From positions 30,034,936 through 30,098,935 of the forward strand of contig CM040747.1 in assembly GCA_022829145.1 (NCBI GenBank): a stretch of 64,000 bases of DNA, read 5' to 3'. The first letter of the stretch is position 1; every line of letters begins with the position of its first letter. Shown piece after piece: positions 1-24,596 of this stretch. The notes under the pieces are model-generated. The model saw nothing but the letters and a program-made list of their open reading frames with translations, was not told where the DNA came from and did no database searches. The position numbers and the translations under genes were made by a program. Origin of the DNA: Albula goreensis (Eukaryota > Chordata > Actinopteri > Albuliformes > Albulidae).

Positions 1-12614
<12,614 letters not shown>

Positions 12615-13785
12615 TGATTATTAAACAATAACATCCACTGATGTGAAGGCAGGGGAAAGGGGAAGGTTAAATTTGAATAGTCAATTCAGATGTAAGCAAT
12701 GAGGTAGTATATTGAGTTGTATAGTGAGAGACGCATAGCCTTAAATACATAGCGTTAAATACATCACTGAAAATGAAAAGCTGAGATCGCTGCTACACTA
12801 AGTGCTGTGCCCGGACAGTAAGCTGAAAATATCTTGAGGTCTGACTGCCTGGGGGCTGGAGCTACACTGTTACAACCCTGACAGCCAAGTCAGACAAGCA
12901 GTCCCAAGTTTGATTGGCATCTGTGTGGTGTCATTTTCAAATCTTCAGTGCAAAGTTTAACTAAATCATGTATGATAAACACAATGTATGAAATGAGACA
13001 GGTTTGGCTGACCTTGCCACCAGTTACGAATGATGGATGTTGGCCTGATGGCGCAATATTTCACTTTGATACAGTTCCTGTGCATGAATGGAGATGTCCA
13101 AAAACAGCCACCATGTACATGAGTACCCTTGAATACAGGTCAACGAATGATCTGGTGGCCACATTAATTACAGGTATAACCTTGCCTCGTCTGAGGCAGT
13201 GGTGAACATTCTGCACTGAGTGCTTGCAGCTGGTTTTTGGACATTGCTAAGCAGAAATTAGCAAACTTGCTGAATGGGCAGGAAATATTCCACAGACTTG
13301 TATTCCCCTGCCATTCCAGTTGTGCTGGCCCACTTCTACAGCCTTGTGACCTCAACTGTTTTTTCTCCTGTGTAGTTATTTTACACCACTGATACTGGTA
13401 GAACTCAAATGCACACCATGCAAAACAAATCTGCTGTATTCAGTTAAATGAGATGAATCCATGTCCAGTGTGTGCATGTTGTATGAACTTCCTTATTACA
13501 ACAGGTCGTTGCAATGATGTTCAAAAAAAGGGGTAAACGTGTAATGTGAAGAGTTGTAATGTGTCTGTCAGTATATTACAGTATATTTTTTTGCAGATCT
13601 TCCTTTTTGATTGTCTCATGTCTCAGGTAACCCTAAATTGATGACTGTTATATGACAACATTAGTAATGAAAGCTCTTAACAGACAAATGCAGTAATTTC
13701 TAAGAAATTACAATGTATGGTAATGGATGAAGATATAGTGTATTCCTTGGAGAAATGACAAATAAAAGTTTTAAATCTTTTTCTG
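12615..13785 (+). other. ankef1: probable ANKEF1 3' UTR
   Basis: Noncoding sequence from the stop to shortly after the first AATAAA downstream (13761-13766). About 1.17 kb long, with no competing gene. The end point is inferred from the polyadenylation signal only. Confidence 0.5.
13761..13766 (+). promoter_or_regulatory. candidate polyadenylation signal of ANKEF1
   Basis: AATAAA followed by AGTTTTAAATC and a TTTTTCTGTG stretch about 15-30 bases downstream, as expected for a cleavage site near 13785. It is the first canonical hexamer after the ANKEF1 stop. Confidence 0.5.
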
Positions 13786-15440
13786 TGCATATTTGCTCAG
13801 TTACTTAAGTGAAACTAAAGACAGCCTGGCAATAATATACACATGTCAGATGTATCAGTGTTTGTGACAGTCTGTCTTCTGGTGTCGCCATACAATTTTG
13901 GTTACCCAAAATGAGCACTGAATATCAATTAATTCATGATGTATGTAATTATCATTCATTTTTCCTGAATTTTTCATTCAGGAAACAAGAAATGAAATTC
14001 AGGTCATTTTCCCTCCACTCCTGGCCATCTTGACCCTCCAAACTTTCATCTTCCCTCTCCTCGCTCACTGGTGAGAATCACCCTGCTCAGAGGGAAGTCC
14101 TTTTGCTGATAAAACAGGGTGAAGAGAAGGTATCAGGAACATGTACTTCAGGTCAGGAGAGGAGAGTTGCTGTGCTCTGGACTGCTGAGATAAGGCATGT
14201 TCACCTTGAGGGCAAGCAATTTTTGGTGTCCGGTTTTCTGCACTGACATGAGTATTTCGTAAAGCAAAACCAGTGCACTAACTTGGTAGGTGGACCAGCA
14301 ATAACTCTGACACCAAAGTGAATTATTGCATCAGGCAAATGACTAAAAACGTAATCAATCCTCATCAATATTTTTGGAAATGGAAAAGGTGGTTTTAAAT
14401 TATATATTTTTTTTTGTGATTGAGGGAATTATTGCTTCAGGAATCATAGCTTGAGTCATGTTCTCTTCAGCTAAGGCCAGACTTTTAAAGGTCAATTTTA
14501 GACTCCTAGTCATGTGACTCACCAGTGGTCATTGTTTTTTCCCCTAACTGAGAACATATTTACAGCCTCATGATATGTTACTTCCTGGAACATGCAGTTG
14601 TTAATGAAGTGTGTTGCTCTAATCCATTAAAATCTAAATTTTTTTTTTTTTCAAAAACAATCTCTTTATTGCTTACCTTCCTATCTACATGATATTAGTT
14701 TTCTTTTGAGAAGCATTGTTTTTTTGCTCTCTATTTATATTAACTTTAAACAAATTCAACATCAGCATAATTAAGTAAAATTAGTTTATTGCTAAGAGAA
14801 TTATTTTGGTTAAGCAACTGGGAAATTACTGTATTCATGTGGGATTTTTGGCTTGAATGAGACAGAACGTCAGAGATATGTACAAAAAGTAAATAAATCC
14901 TACTGTATCTTCAGTGTGAACCTCCCTGGGGATCCTTAAATCAAAGTCATCTTCAAAGGCCCAGAGCTGCAATGACTAACAAACAATGACGTTAGTGATT
15001 AAATAATAAACACAGGTGACATGTATTATGGTGGAGAATGGCAATGGATCATTTAAAATAAATATTGGTGTCTTTATGACATTTTTTTGCCTTCCATGAA
15101 TAAAATGGAACTAAACCTGACTGAAATGTAAAACAAAAATTGTCAGGATTTGGAGTTTCACATTTCACTATCATTTCATTATAGAAATTTTGTTTCCCAG
15201 CACCGGATTCGAAATGCTTTTTTTTATTGGACTTCATTGATTTGTAATTTGTCATTCAAGCAAAACCCAGAAGTGGCTTTCTGGGGGAAAACAAAGCAGA
15301 CAGTCCTGGTGCATGGAGAATATACACATCCTCTGTCTGTGGGTTCTTGGCAAAAGCATGCTTCCTCCCCCCCTTTCTCGTACCTTCTGTCCTCACCACG
15401 GGGGCGGGGCTACCTGTGAGCTCCTCCCGTACCTCCCCCT
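13786..15440. other. intergenic, nothing recognised
   Basis: AT-rich sequence after the ANKEF1 end with several T- or A-runs (14640-14652 is 13 T). No open frame, RNA or repeat family could be supported. Confidence 0.6.
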
Positions 15441-15444
15441 CTCT

Positions 15445-15458
15445 CCACCAGATGTCAC
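15445..15458 (+). promoter_or_regulatory. CTCF-like motif 1
   Basis: CCACCAGATGTCAC matches the CTCF core CCASYAGRKGGCRS at all but position 11. It lies in a locally CpG-containing patch (GTGGCGGCGCGTTCCCG just downstream). Confidence 0.4.
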
Positions 15459-16100
15459 CTCTGTGGCGGCGCGTTCCCGTGCCCGGCAAAAACCTAAAAT
15501 AAGACGACAGAAATAATAATTTTCTCAGGTGGAGCTCTGTCAGCAAAACAAAAGGAGGAACAAAATAGTTAAAGGTAAATTCCTCACAGATGACTGTTTC
15601 GTTTTTTTTTTTTTGGTCTTGTTGTTTTGAAAACTGAGTGTGTGGAACAGCTTGCCAGGGTTGGTAATGAGGCAGAGTCCCTTTGAGAAGACCAGGCTTG
15701 ACGCAGTGCTGGATAGTCTCTGAACTGTAGGAAACTGGCCAGTGTAAATGGGCTGGATCACCTATTTCTGTTCTTAATAAATATTGATTAAAACGTGAGA
15801 GGGACTGACCTCTTAAAGGAGTCGTGTGTTATGGTGTGAGAAGCACGGATGTTTTGTTTGTTTGTTTTTGTCTGTTCAGGGAAACTTGTTAATTGGTATT
15901 TTAAGGCTGGCTGATATATGGCAGCCAAACAATCGAGGCACACCAACAGCACTGCCTGGTACTGATGGAAAAAGAGCATTTCAATCCTGTTGCCTTGCCC
16001 TCCTCCACTCTCTTTATCACTCTGTTTTCCTGTGAGGGGCTGCCATTGTATATTCTTCTCCTGCTGCACAATGGCAGCATTAAAAACAACCAGAGCTACA

Positions 16101-16114
16101 CCAGCAGGGGGCAG
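16101..16114 (+). promoter_or_regulatory. CTCF-like motif 2, full core match
   Basis: CCAGCAGGGGGCAG fits every position of the core CCASYAGRKGGCRS. Same strand as the motifs at 15445 and 16451. Confidence 0.55.
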
Positions 16115-16450
16115 TCAGGAGCAGGATGTACACAGGAAGCTCCAAATGCCACTCTCGGAACATTCATACAGACCTTCCTAACAACAGCAGACAAAGTCTA
16201 TTGTTTATTGTTTCATCTTCAACAAATATGAACTCATTACATTTCATGCAAGCTTCTTTTAAAACATATTCAAACAAAATAGTACACACAGCTTATTTAA
16301 ATGTAATATTTAAATTAAATATCAGACAAGCACATGGTAAATGTGATATTTTAAACCAAATCTTTGTGAGCAACTGGGCAGACCGGATGAAGAAACAACA
16401 GAATCTGTCGTTGGTGTCAGACAGAGCAATTGCTGTATTACTGCTATCTA

Positions 16451-16464
16451 CCACTAGATGTCGC
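16451..16464 (+). promoter_or_regulatory. CTCF-like motif 3
   Basis: CCACTAGATGTCGC, with one mismatch (position 11) to the core. Third motif on the same strand within about 1 kb. Confidence 0.4.
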
Positions 16465-17055
16465 AGTCATTGAGCGGTGCTAGATCATTTTTGTTTAGGT
16501 TGCAATGAAGCAAACGATTGCTTACATCTCAATGGCAGGCTGTGTGAGAACCATACACAATTTACAGCAGTGTAGTGTGGGACATACTGGAATGGTACCT
16601 GCAAAGTGGGAATGTTTTACATCCACACTTTAAAAAATGTAATTTTTGTTGTTTATTGTTTAGTGTTACAGCAAAAAAATTAACTTATTTGCTCCAATTA
16701 GTCCATGTTCTCTGTGCATAACATACCGTTCAGCTCAAAAGACATTACAATCTAATTTAGGTGAGCCACATCTGCAGATACAGCAAAATGTAGACCACAC
16801 CTACCACAAATGCAAGCCCAAACACTTTTAAAATCTCACACACGCTTTCCTGTTGCCTCATATCTCAAGATGGTCTACTGGGTATCTTTACATAATGGAG
16901 CAAATAAATCTACCATCATTATTTTATTCTCACGTTAATATAGCACTCTGGAGTGTAGGGGAGCCAGACTCTCTTTAGATGTAGTAGATGTCTCAGTATG
17001 TTTCTGTTTTCATTTTCTTATCTAATAAAATTAGAGAGGGAGAGAGAAAATGTTG
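16465..17055. other. intergenic, nothing recognised
   Basis: AT-rich sequence between the CTCF-like cluster and the TG microsatellite. No gene-like signal. Confidence 0.6.
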
Positions 17056-17056
<1 letters not shown>

Positions 17057-17092
<36 letters not shown>

Positions 17093-17118
17093 TGCATTAT
17101 CATTATTATTATTATTAG
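17057..17118. repeat. TG microsatellite followed by a short ATT run
   Basis: About 16 TG units (17057-17089), then TTATTATTATTATT-type sequence at about 17098-17117. Confidence 0.9.
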
Positions 17119-17331
17119 TTGGAGTACTAGTTCTTGTGGTATTAGTAGTGGTATTACAAACAATATGTTGTGAAGTTTGTGATGTTGGGACAGTTATCTT
17201 GGTTGTGTAACATTTACTGTTTGTCTTGTGTTGCTTAGACAATATTTATCAATGTATCTTCCAAGAACATCTTGACTTTAAATCTGGAAAAGATAAAGAG
17301 AAAGGCTGATAGTTTGTGGTCTAAAAATGAA

Positions 17332-17735
17332 TTATAAACAAACAGGAACAAGTACAAATAGATACACAATTATAATCAAACAGGAACAATAGTACACAGA
17401 ACTATAAACAAAGAGGAACAAGCACACACAACATTTTAAACAAAGAGGAACAAATATGCACAGAATTTTAAACAGAAGAACACGTACACACAAAATTATA
17501 AACAAAAAGGGACAAGAAAATAATAACAACAAGTTCACACACATGAGAAACACACAGGGTCAAGTAAACACAAAATTCAAAATAAACAGGTACACATGCA
17601 CACAACATTATTAAGAAACAGGAACAGCAGTACACAAAATTACAAACATACAAGAACAAGTGCACACAAAATTCAAAATAAGAAAACAGTACATACAAAA
17701 TTGTAAACAAACAGGTTCGAGATCACATAAAATTG
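17332..17735. repeat. degenerate minisatellite, about 35-40-bp units
   Basis: About ten or more units of the form TATAAACAAACAGGAACAAG plus TACACACAAAAT, heavily diverged, occasionally with TTCAAAATAAAC in place of the first block. The plus strand is purine/A-rich and almost free of T-runs. The long minus-strand frames here are by-products of the repeat. Confidence 0.8.
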
Positions 17736-17778
17736 CAACAAACATGGACAGGTGCACATACACAGGCTCAGAGGCAGG

Positions 17779-17860
17779 ATGGGGGGTGAGGCACACCTCT
17801 CTGGGGGTGGGGGGGGGTAAGGCAGGATGGGGGTGGAGGTGGTGGGGTGGGGAGAGGCTG
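17779..17860 (+). other. G-rich block with quadruplex-forming potential
   Basis: Five or more runs of at least four G within 80 bases, including GGGGGTGGGGGGGGG and GGTGGGGTGGGG. It directly follows the A-rich minisatellite and precedes a CT-rich run at 17960-17997. Confidence 0.65.
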
Positions 17861-18040
17861 TGCTCCTGCAGCACTGAAACACCCCACCTGCCCTGCCAGA
17901 GACAAATGTCTCAGTTTCTCATCTTAATTGCAGAGGTCTCTGAGCACTGCAGTGTTTTTGGCCCCCTCTCCCTCTCTCCTCTCTCTCTCTCTCGCTCTGC
18001 TTACTCAGCAATTTCACTCTCTACATAACACGGGATGGGG

Positions 18041-18655
18041 GGAGGTGGGGGAGTGCTCTTCGTTTTATTGCCTAGCTCGGCTCCGGCCAGCTGCCAGGGG
18101 CAGGCCAAACCACTCAGGAAGAACCTGCAGGCCTGACCCTCGCACACTCACAAACAGGGAGATGGTTATGCTACGCCGGAGCAAAAAATGTGCTCATTTT
18201 TCCTGCATTTTTCATTGTACTGTGCCAATCTGTATTCTTCCCAACCATAAACTATGAGTAGAGGTGCTGTGGATGTCGCTGGTAGGATTCCGCTCCAGTG
18301 AGAAGCATTTATTTCCTTTGGGAAGCATATGGTATTTTTTAAGAAAGGAGGCAACCCGATATCCAATCCCTCCTATTCCCAATACATCAGATGCCTCTGC
18401 ATTCACAAAGCATCTCAGAAAATGAGTGATTATCTAGGTGCAGGATCTCAGTGTAGTTCAGTAATAGATATGGTTTGAATCTTAACAGGGCACGTCTGAC
18501 CCTAGAACAGCACTTCAGCTCCCAAGATGCTTTTCAAGCACAGGTCCAAATGTACCTCAGAATCTGAGTGCACTTCAATTGATGGATCTTTGGGAAACAT
18601 ACATTAGACCAGCTGATTTTCATTTTATTACCTTTGTGGAGAGTAAATGTGAAAT
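18041..18655. other. intergenic, nothing recognised
   Basis: Moderate GC at the start (CTCGGCTCCGGCCAGCTGCC near 18076), otherwise unremarkable. No splice-consistent coding frame. Confidence 0.55.
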
Positions 18656-18659
18656 CAGA

Positions 18660-19245
18660 GTGATCGGGTTTGGGTTTTTGTGGTGTTCAGGATGTGCTGT
18701 ATTTTTGTTGTTTATATCTTTTGTCTGTTCGAGTCTGTGTTTTTTCTGTCGTTTTTCTTTCAGTTTTGTTCGGTTGTTTTGGCTTTCCTTCATTCTCCTG
18801 TCCCCCACCTCCTGATTACCTGTTCAGTTGATTGCTCATTTGCTTCACCCGCCCTGTTGTTTACCTGTGTCTCGTTTGCTTGTTAGTCTTGTGCTTTTAG
18901 ACCCTGTTCATCCTTCAGTTTGTTGTGAGTTCGTCTCAGTGTTTTCCTACCTATTATGCTACAAGCTTTTTGGGGGGGAGGGATTCTGCCTGTCTGCTGC
19001 CTGTTCTTACTTTTGTTTATTTCCTGGTTTTTTATTCCTGCTTTCCAATTTTATACTGTTGCTGAGTCCGCCTATTTACTACTTTGTTCCTTCTTTTGTA
19101 CCTTCTCTGTGCCTGTTTGGTTTTGACCCCTGCTTGGACTTGGACTCTGATTTCTGTTTTTGTGATTTTTTTTTTTAAACTACAGTTTATTATTTATTTT
19201 GTCTAAATCTGGGTCATTCTGAATTCTATTTTGACAGATGTTTTG
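18660..19245 (+). mobile_element. LTR-like retroelement fragment (probably a Ty3/gypsy-type solo LTR remnant)
   Basis: T/C-rich sequence of the style of many fish LTRs: TGACCCCTGCTTGGACTTGG at about 19124, then TTTATTATTTATTTT, AATCTGGGTCATTCTG and TTTTGACAG at the end. No clean TG...CA boundary or target-site duplication could be assigned, and no internal coding region is adjacent. Based on resemblance remembered from fish repeats. Confidence 0.4.
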
Positions 19246-19249
19246 TTGG

Positions 19250-19800
19250 GTTTGTTTGTTTTTTTCCCTTCTCCTGAAAGGGGCTCAATGAAGCAGCCAT
19301 TGGCAAGTTGTATTTGCATGTTTGTTTGTCTTCATCACCTGGCCCTGTGGTCATGCCTGCCAATGTGTCACTGTATGTATGTATATTTGTATGAGAAATG
19401 AAGCTCTGTCCAGATTCAGAAACCTGGAATCTGGGTGCTAAGAGATGGGGACTGTTTTTTTTTTTTCCTAGGCTGCCAAATGTAGTTTTGAACCAAACAT
19501 TGAAGCAGAGTGCAACACTTTCCTGCTAGATTGTGCCAGCTAAGCAATCATGTAAAGGCAGACAAACCAGGATCAGGGCAAGTAACCTACAAGGGTTGCT
19601 TGGCTACATTAAACTCATGAACATATGACTAGAGGAAGAGTCACTTACAAATGCCTAAATCACATTAAATTATATTGTTTACTTATCAGACACCCAAATT
19701 CTGAGCAACATTTTTACATTTTGTACATTCATAAACCTGGATGTATACTAGCAATGCAATTGTCCAATCATATAGCTGCATGTATGTATGCAATTAATGT
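19250..19800. other. intergenic, nothing recognised
   Basis: Sequence between the LTR-like block and a SINE fragment; T-run at 19456-19466. No features supported. Confidence 0.55.
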
Positions 19801-19807
19801 TCTGTAT

Positions 19808-19900
19808 ATGCCTGCTCGAGGCTATAAAGGCAGTGCCTCACCTGGGATTTGACCCCGTAACCTCTGAGGTAAAAGTTACAAAGTGCTGCCACCCTAATGC
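19808..19900 (+). repeat. tRNA-derived SINE fragment (fish HE1/V-SINE-like)
   Basis: Contains GGCAGTGCCTCACCTGGGAT, TTGACCCCGTAACCTCTGAG and AAGTGCTGCCACCCTAATGC. These are degenerate forms of the strings found in a widespread fish SINE (GGCAGTGCC...ACCTGGGA.TTGAACC...CAACC...). The T-arm-like piece makes it resemble a tRNA, but no full cloverleaf can be folded. Confidence 0.55.
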
Positions 19901-20060
19901 TGTCTCAGAAAGGTTAATGAGGCAGTCTGCACATGCATGACCAGCTTTTAGGTAATCCATCAGCACACTGTCCCCTATCTGTTCTGGTTTATATGAAATC
20001 AGTAATTACAGATACATGGTACTGGGTGATTGATGTGTGAGTACACAGAATTGAGTGGAT

Positions 20061-20170
20061 TTACAATTAGCTGTCAACTGTGGACTTGTTTCAACCACTA
20101 TTTACACCAAACAATGGATTGATTGAAACCAGTGACTCACTGGTAACATGGTAGCTCCACCCATTTTGGG
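20061..20170. repeat. dispersed repeat family A, rearranged/inverted copy
   Basis: AGCTGTCAACTGTGGACTTG followed by TTTCAACC in the plus direction, then ATTGATTGAAACC and GGTAGCTCCACCC in the opposite orientation, so two half-copies face each other. Confidence 0.4.
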
Positions 20171-20459
20171 TATTAGAATACAAAATTCAAACATGGCTTT
20201 GAAGTTACCTGTCTCATTGATAGTGACAGTACCTCAGAAATTGCTTCATATAAGAGGGGCATAGGTTTAAGTCCAAACAGTGGTGGTCGTGACCTTAATA
20301 CCTTCAGCAGCTGTCTAACTGTACAAACATAATTTTTGTTACCTCAGATAATGACATTAGCAGAGCAATTATGTAATGCCAGGCCACAATAAGCTTTTGG
20401 AGTTCATCTTATAAATAGCCGTCTGCCTGAGCTGCTGCTCTTTTCTGTGTGAATATGTT

Positions 20460-20760
20460 ATTATTATGTTTATGAAGCATGCCCTGACAGCAGTAGCCAT
20501 TTTGTTATTACAGCCCTGACATCTGCATCAATAATGCATTTCGGTTTATCCAAGTGGGTGAATTTAATTGCATTGCAGAGAAAAGTCTGAGTGATAAATC
20601 ATGCAGAAAAACCTGGCGAACGCTGGAACGCCGTTAATAGCAAATTGTTTGGAATCTCAATTTTTTGTGCCGACGTGGCAAAGACAAACTTAGATGTCAG
20701 ATGCATAGAGACCTAATACTGACTCTTTCATCCTGCTGCTCTGCTTTCTGTATAAATTAC
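20460..20760. promoter_or_regulatory. candidate conserved noncoding element
   Basis: Non-repetitive block with a dense series of homeodomain/POU-like words: CATCAATAATGCATTTC, GAATTTAATTGCATTGC, GTGATAAATCATGC, CCGTTAATAGC. No coding frame. Conservation cannot be tested here. Confidence 0.3.
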
Positions 20761-20934
20761 AAAGTCATTTAACCTGGATTTTCTCCTCCCTCTGAGTAAT
20801 GGAAAAGTCAGCGGAGTGTGTGTGTGTGTGTGTAGTGGTGCCAGGACAGGTGGAGGGCGGAGCAAGCTCCTCTGCTCCTCCCCTTGAACTGCTGTCAGTT
20901 CCTGTGTCTCCCTCATTCAGCCTGGAGAGACTGC

Positions 20935-21150
20935 AGGAGCTTCAACAGCAGTGGTCTCGCTAACAGGCAGGCTCACCTGAGGATGATCGCTAATCAAACC
21001 AGGTGCTAGCACTTGCCTTCAATTAGGCCACATATTTAAAGCACAGGCTTTCAGGCTGGTGAGGACTTTTGCTGCTCTTGGTTGTGGTTTATTCTTGGCT
21101 GTTTTCTGTTTGTGACGGTCCCCTACTTTTGTGTTTTGGTCTACGGTAAC
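20935..21150 (+). mobile_element. LTR-like fragment
   Basis: CTTCAATTAGGCCACATATTTAAAGCACAGGCTTTCAGGCTG has the layout of the U3/R boundary of a fish LTR (TATTTAAA box), followed by T-rich sequence. Boundaries unclear. Confidence 0.3.
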
Positions 21151-22250
21151 AAATGTCACATAGCAGCAATAGAGCATGATATAATATCTGCGACAAACTC
21201 TTTATAACTCATGTCTTTGAAAATGTTTGATTGGATTTTATATGCAAATGATAGTTTAATTAACTGCTTCTAAACTGATTTTTGAGATGCAGAGTATGAG
21301 AAGATGAATAATGAACAGATGCTCAAGTTTGGGAGCACAGCTCCAGAGCTACAGGAACGTTATCCTGTTGTATCCTCTCTGTTTGTTCTTCCTGTCTGTT
21401 TTAAGTCTTCTGCTTTAAGCGCTACTGCTCGTATAACCCCAATGAAATTTTAAAAAAACTTTATTTTTAGGTTGAGTGTATAAGTGAACACAGCAGAATG
21501 TAATTCAATGAACTATAACTATGTAATGCAATGTAATATTTAGCCAGTCAAATCATGAAATCCTTTCACAATTTGCATGTTTTTAATTTTTAGGAAGTTG
21601 TTTTATGCAATAATAGTAATATAGTTGATAATTTCATGTAGTTCTCTGGTGTGTCTCTTGTCCACTGGTCTTGTGACACTGAGGGCACTCGTCTTTTGCA
21701 GATGTCATTTTACAAGTCAGCTGACAATGTTTTGCATTTGAGCTCATTTGTTTGTTCATTCCATTTGTTTACCTTGGTTACTCACTAGACACTTGATGTT
21801 AAACAAAATTAATATCCAATATTCATGGCAGCTACACCATCCTGACCTATTGCAGAATGTCAGTGTAAGTGCATTATTCTGTAGGGTTTTAGAGATTTGA
21901 CAGTAAGATGTAGAAGGTTGAAAAATTGCTCTTTGGCTAATTTGTCTCATTCTTGCTTCTCAAGAAATCCATTACTGAGAAACAAGTTCGCCAAATGTCT
22001 GGACAACCAGTTCCAACTGGCAGGTGATTCAGTTTCTCTGAACTGTCCCAATGCTTTCATTGCATGTTAGAAATTTAAACGATCATCAAACTTTCATTTA
22101 AATTAGATAATTGAAGTTTAAGAATAAAGTAAAATGAAGTAAATCACAGAGAATACACTTTTAAGTGTATTCCTCCCCCAGTGAGGAATACCCAGTTGTA
22201 TGTGTACACTGAGCCGGTTTCCTCCCCATTCTCTATTAAAGCAGGGTGAC
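21151..22250. other. intergenic, nothing recognised
   Basis: AT-rich, no supported coding frame or repeat. Confidence 0.55.
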
Positions 22251-22254
22251 TCTT

Positions 22255-22670
22255 TTACTTAGGATGTTCACTGAAGCGTTTTAGGAGAAGCACCTTGCTC
22301 AGGGGTACAAAGACAGTGCCTTACCTGATTACAAGCCTGATCATTATGCTACACTCACGCTACGTTTTTAAAATCCTCTGAGTGACAAAGCCCGGCTAAA
22401 ACACGGCACATTCTCTGACACTTTTTTAACAGCTTATTTTCAGTCTGTGGTTGCAGAGCTGCACAGTCAGGAGATGAGAGTAGGATAAGGTATCCTCTGT
22501 TGATATCCCAACTTTATCAATCACGAGCTGAAATGAATAACTGATCATAGATCACCAATCCTACTCTGAGGTGCTTTCTGGGCCCAGAACTCCAGCTTTA
22601 ATCCACATATGATTTTCTGTTCATTTGGCAGACTCTTTTATCAGAGATGATCTGAGCCGATTACTTTCGG
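22255..22670 (+). repeat. SINE-like fragments (two repeat families adjoining)
   Basis: 22285-22372 carries CACCTTGCTCAGGGGTACAA and AGACAGTGCCTTACCTG...ATTATGCTACACT (fish tRNA-SINE body). 22540-22590 carries CTGATCATAGATCA...CTACTCTGAGGTGCTTTC (family B). 22620-22660 carries TCATTTGGCAGACTCTTTTA (the conserved SINE head, normally TTTGGCAGACGCTTTTAT). The order is scrambled, so nested or rearranged insertions are likely. Confidence 0.55.
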
Positions 22671-23550
22671 TCGCACAACAATCTCTTTCCCTCTGGTAAG
22701 TGACAAAAAGATGCCATCGATCTTGCAGGATTATTCTACGGCAGAGTGTACTTTGGAGGTGAACACAAAAATGCACAGCATGACAGTATACATGATACAG
22801 ATTTATTGCTCTACAGAGTCATCAGGCAAGCTAAATGAAATGCCGGAATCAAACCACATCAGGCAAGGCCTGGAGGGTGAAGACGAATGAAAATAAAAGC
22901 CTCAATCCCTCCATTGTGGCTCCATCGTACACAGTAAAGAGCCAAAATGGCTGCAGTATGTCATCGTAAGTGACAGTACTATTCTTTATATTTTGTTGAT
23001 CACATTTATGTTTGCTTGGCTTCACTCAATCCAGTGTTGTTTGTTGCTTAAATAACTGAGTGCAAAAGTGGTGTGAGTACCCTTATATCCCTGCAATTTC
23101 AGATCAGGATCACTCAGGATCGAAGACGCCATGTTGCATGTATCCTTCAGCCATCTGTATTGATAGAAATTGTAGTGATGGAATCAACCGGGGAAAACTT
23201 TAGCCAAAGCACACACAAATTAGCCAAAATAACATGGCTGCCAGTATAGTTGTGGGTGGAGCAGGAGAGTTAAGAAGATCAGGAATTCCAAAAGAGTGGT
23301 GCTGATGGCACCTGTAAAATGCCTGCTGTGTTTTGCCTGGAGTTTTCCGCAGGGATGACAGCCATGAAAGCCATTCTTTGATGTGCATTCCTACAGTGTG
23401 CAACATCTATATGAAACAAGTGTCACCATATACACTTTCACAGTGATGACTTGTGACAGTTCAGAAAAATTTAAGCATTAACATTTTTGCTCCTTACTTT
23501 ACTTAAACTTATTGGTTAACTGAGAACTCAACTGTGGTGACATCCTGGGG
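22671..23550. other. intergenic, nothing recognised
   Basis: No coding, RNA or repeat feature supported. Confidence 0.5.
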
Positions 23551-23555
23551 GCAGT

Positions 23556-23645
23556 GAGGTTTCATGGACCCCATTAGGGTGGAGCTACAGTCAGCTGTCC
23601 ATAGTTTGGCGTTTTGAACCAATCACAAATGTTTTGGTCAGTGTT
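23556..23645 (+). repeat. dispersed repeat family A, copy 2
   Basis: GAGGTTTCATGGACCCC, TTAGGGTGGAGCTACAGTC, AGCTGTCCATAGTTTG and TTTTGAACCAATCAC, in the same order as copy 1 at 5979. Confidence 0.6.
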
Positions 23646-24560
23646 GGCCATTGAATCTTTGATGCTTCTATGATAGTTCATCCCATTACTTAGTTCAGTG
23701 AAACCACACAACCACATGTAAATGAATTAGGCAATGCACATAATTGTGAAGCTAATCAGATGTTTGCGATAAACTCTTTATCTTAAAGCCCAGCAGCCTT
23801 ATGTCTATCCAGTAACAACCTAACCTTTTTGCTTGTAGTGTCTATAAAGCCTGTCTTGGACATTTTTAAAAACCTGACTCAGGACAGCGGTCAGCCCTCC
23901 TCCCCCCACCCCTAAAAAGAGCCAATCAGCAGGTGATAGTTTAGCCAAATGAAAATCTTACATCCCCCAGTGGGAATTTGCAGAGCAAATGCATTTTTCG
24001 TTCTCCTTGTGCAACATTTTTTTGCGTAACAGAATGACTTCCAACTTCATTTCTCACACAAGGACATATGAAAAGGGAAAAACTGATGAGATAGCTACGC
24101 TCTTAGTGCCTCCCAAGTAAGTAGCGCCTGTGACCTCAGGTGCTATTAAGATGCAAAAATTTACCTGCTTGGTTATGAATTTCACAAACTGTCATCCTAC
24201 ACTAACAAAGTATCAAAAAAAGTGTGACATACCACTGAATCAGCTGGCATTTCTTTGATGCTGTAGCCAGAGACCCTGTTTCTGAGTTCCTCTGTGATGA
24301 CTTCCATATAAACAAATTGGGGAGGGGCTACACCATCTCCTTCTAAAAAGTAGGGGTGTTTACCCCAATGTCCTGGCCAAATTCACATAAAGCTGGTGAT
24401 CTATTATTGGCCATTTTACCATCTCCTTTCATCTGATTGGCTACATTATCCCTTACATAAGCAAACACACTCTACTCGCTTTTATTCCCCAGATCTTCAC
24501 TGCAAATGAGAACTGATTTCTTGGTTGGCCCACCTGTTAAAAAAAAGAGTGAAATGAAAT
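23646..24560. other. intergenic, nothing recognised
   Basis: Ordinary intergenic sequence. Confidence 0.5.
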
Positions 24561-24596
24561 TAATATTTGAATTGAAATTGTGCTGAAGTCTCCTGG

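Noticed and set aside
17468-17874. Cys/Phe/Val-rich minus-strand frames resembling membrane proteins
   Set aside because: Produced by the A-rich minisatellite read in reverse; the apparent hydrophobic segments repeat with the DNA unit.
19811-19895. tRNA gene
   Set aside because: Only T-arm-like and adjacent pieces are present; no anticodon arm can be formed, and the sequence fits a SINE remnant.
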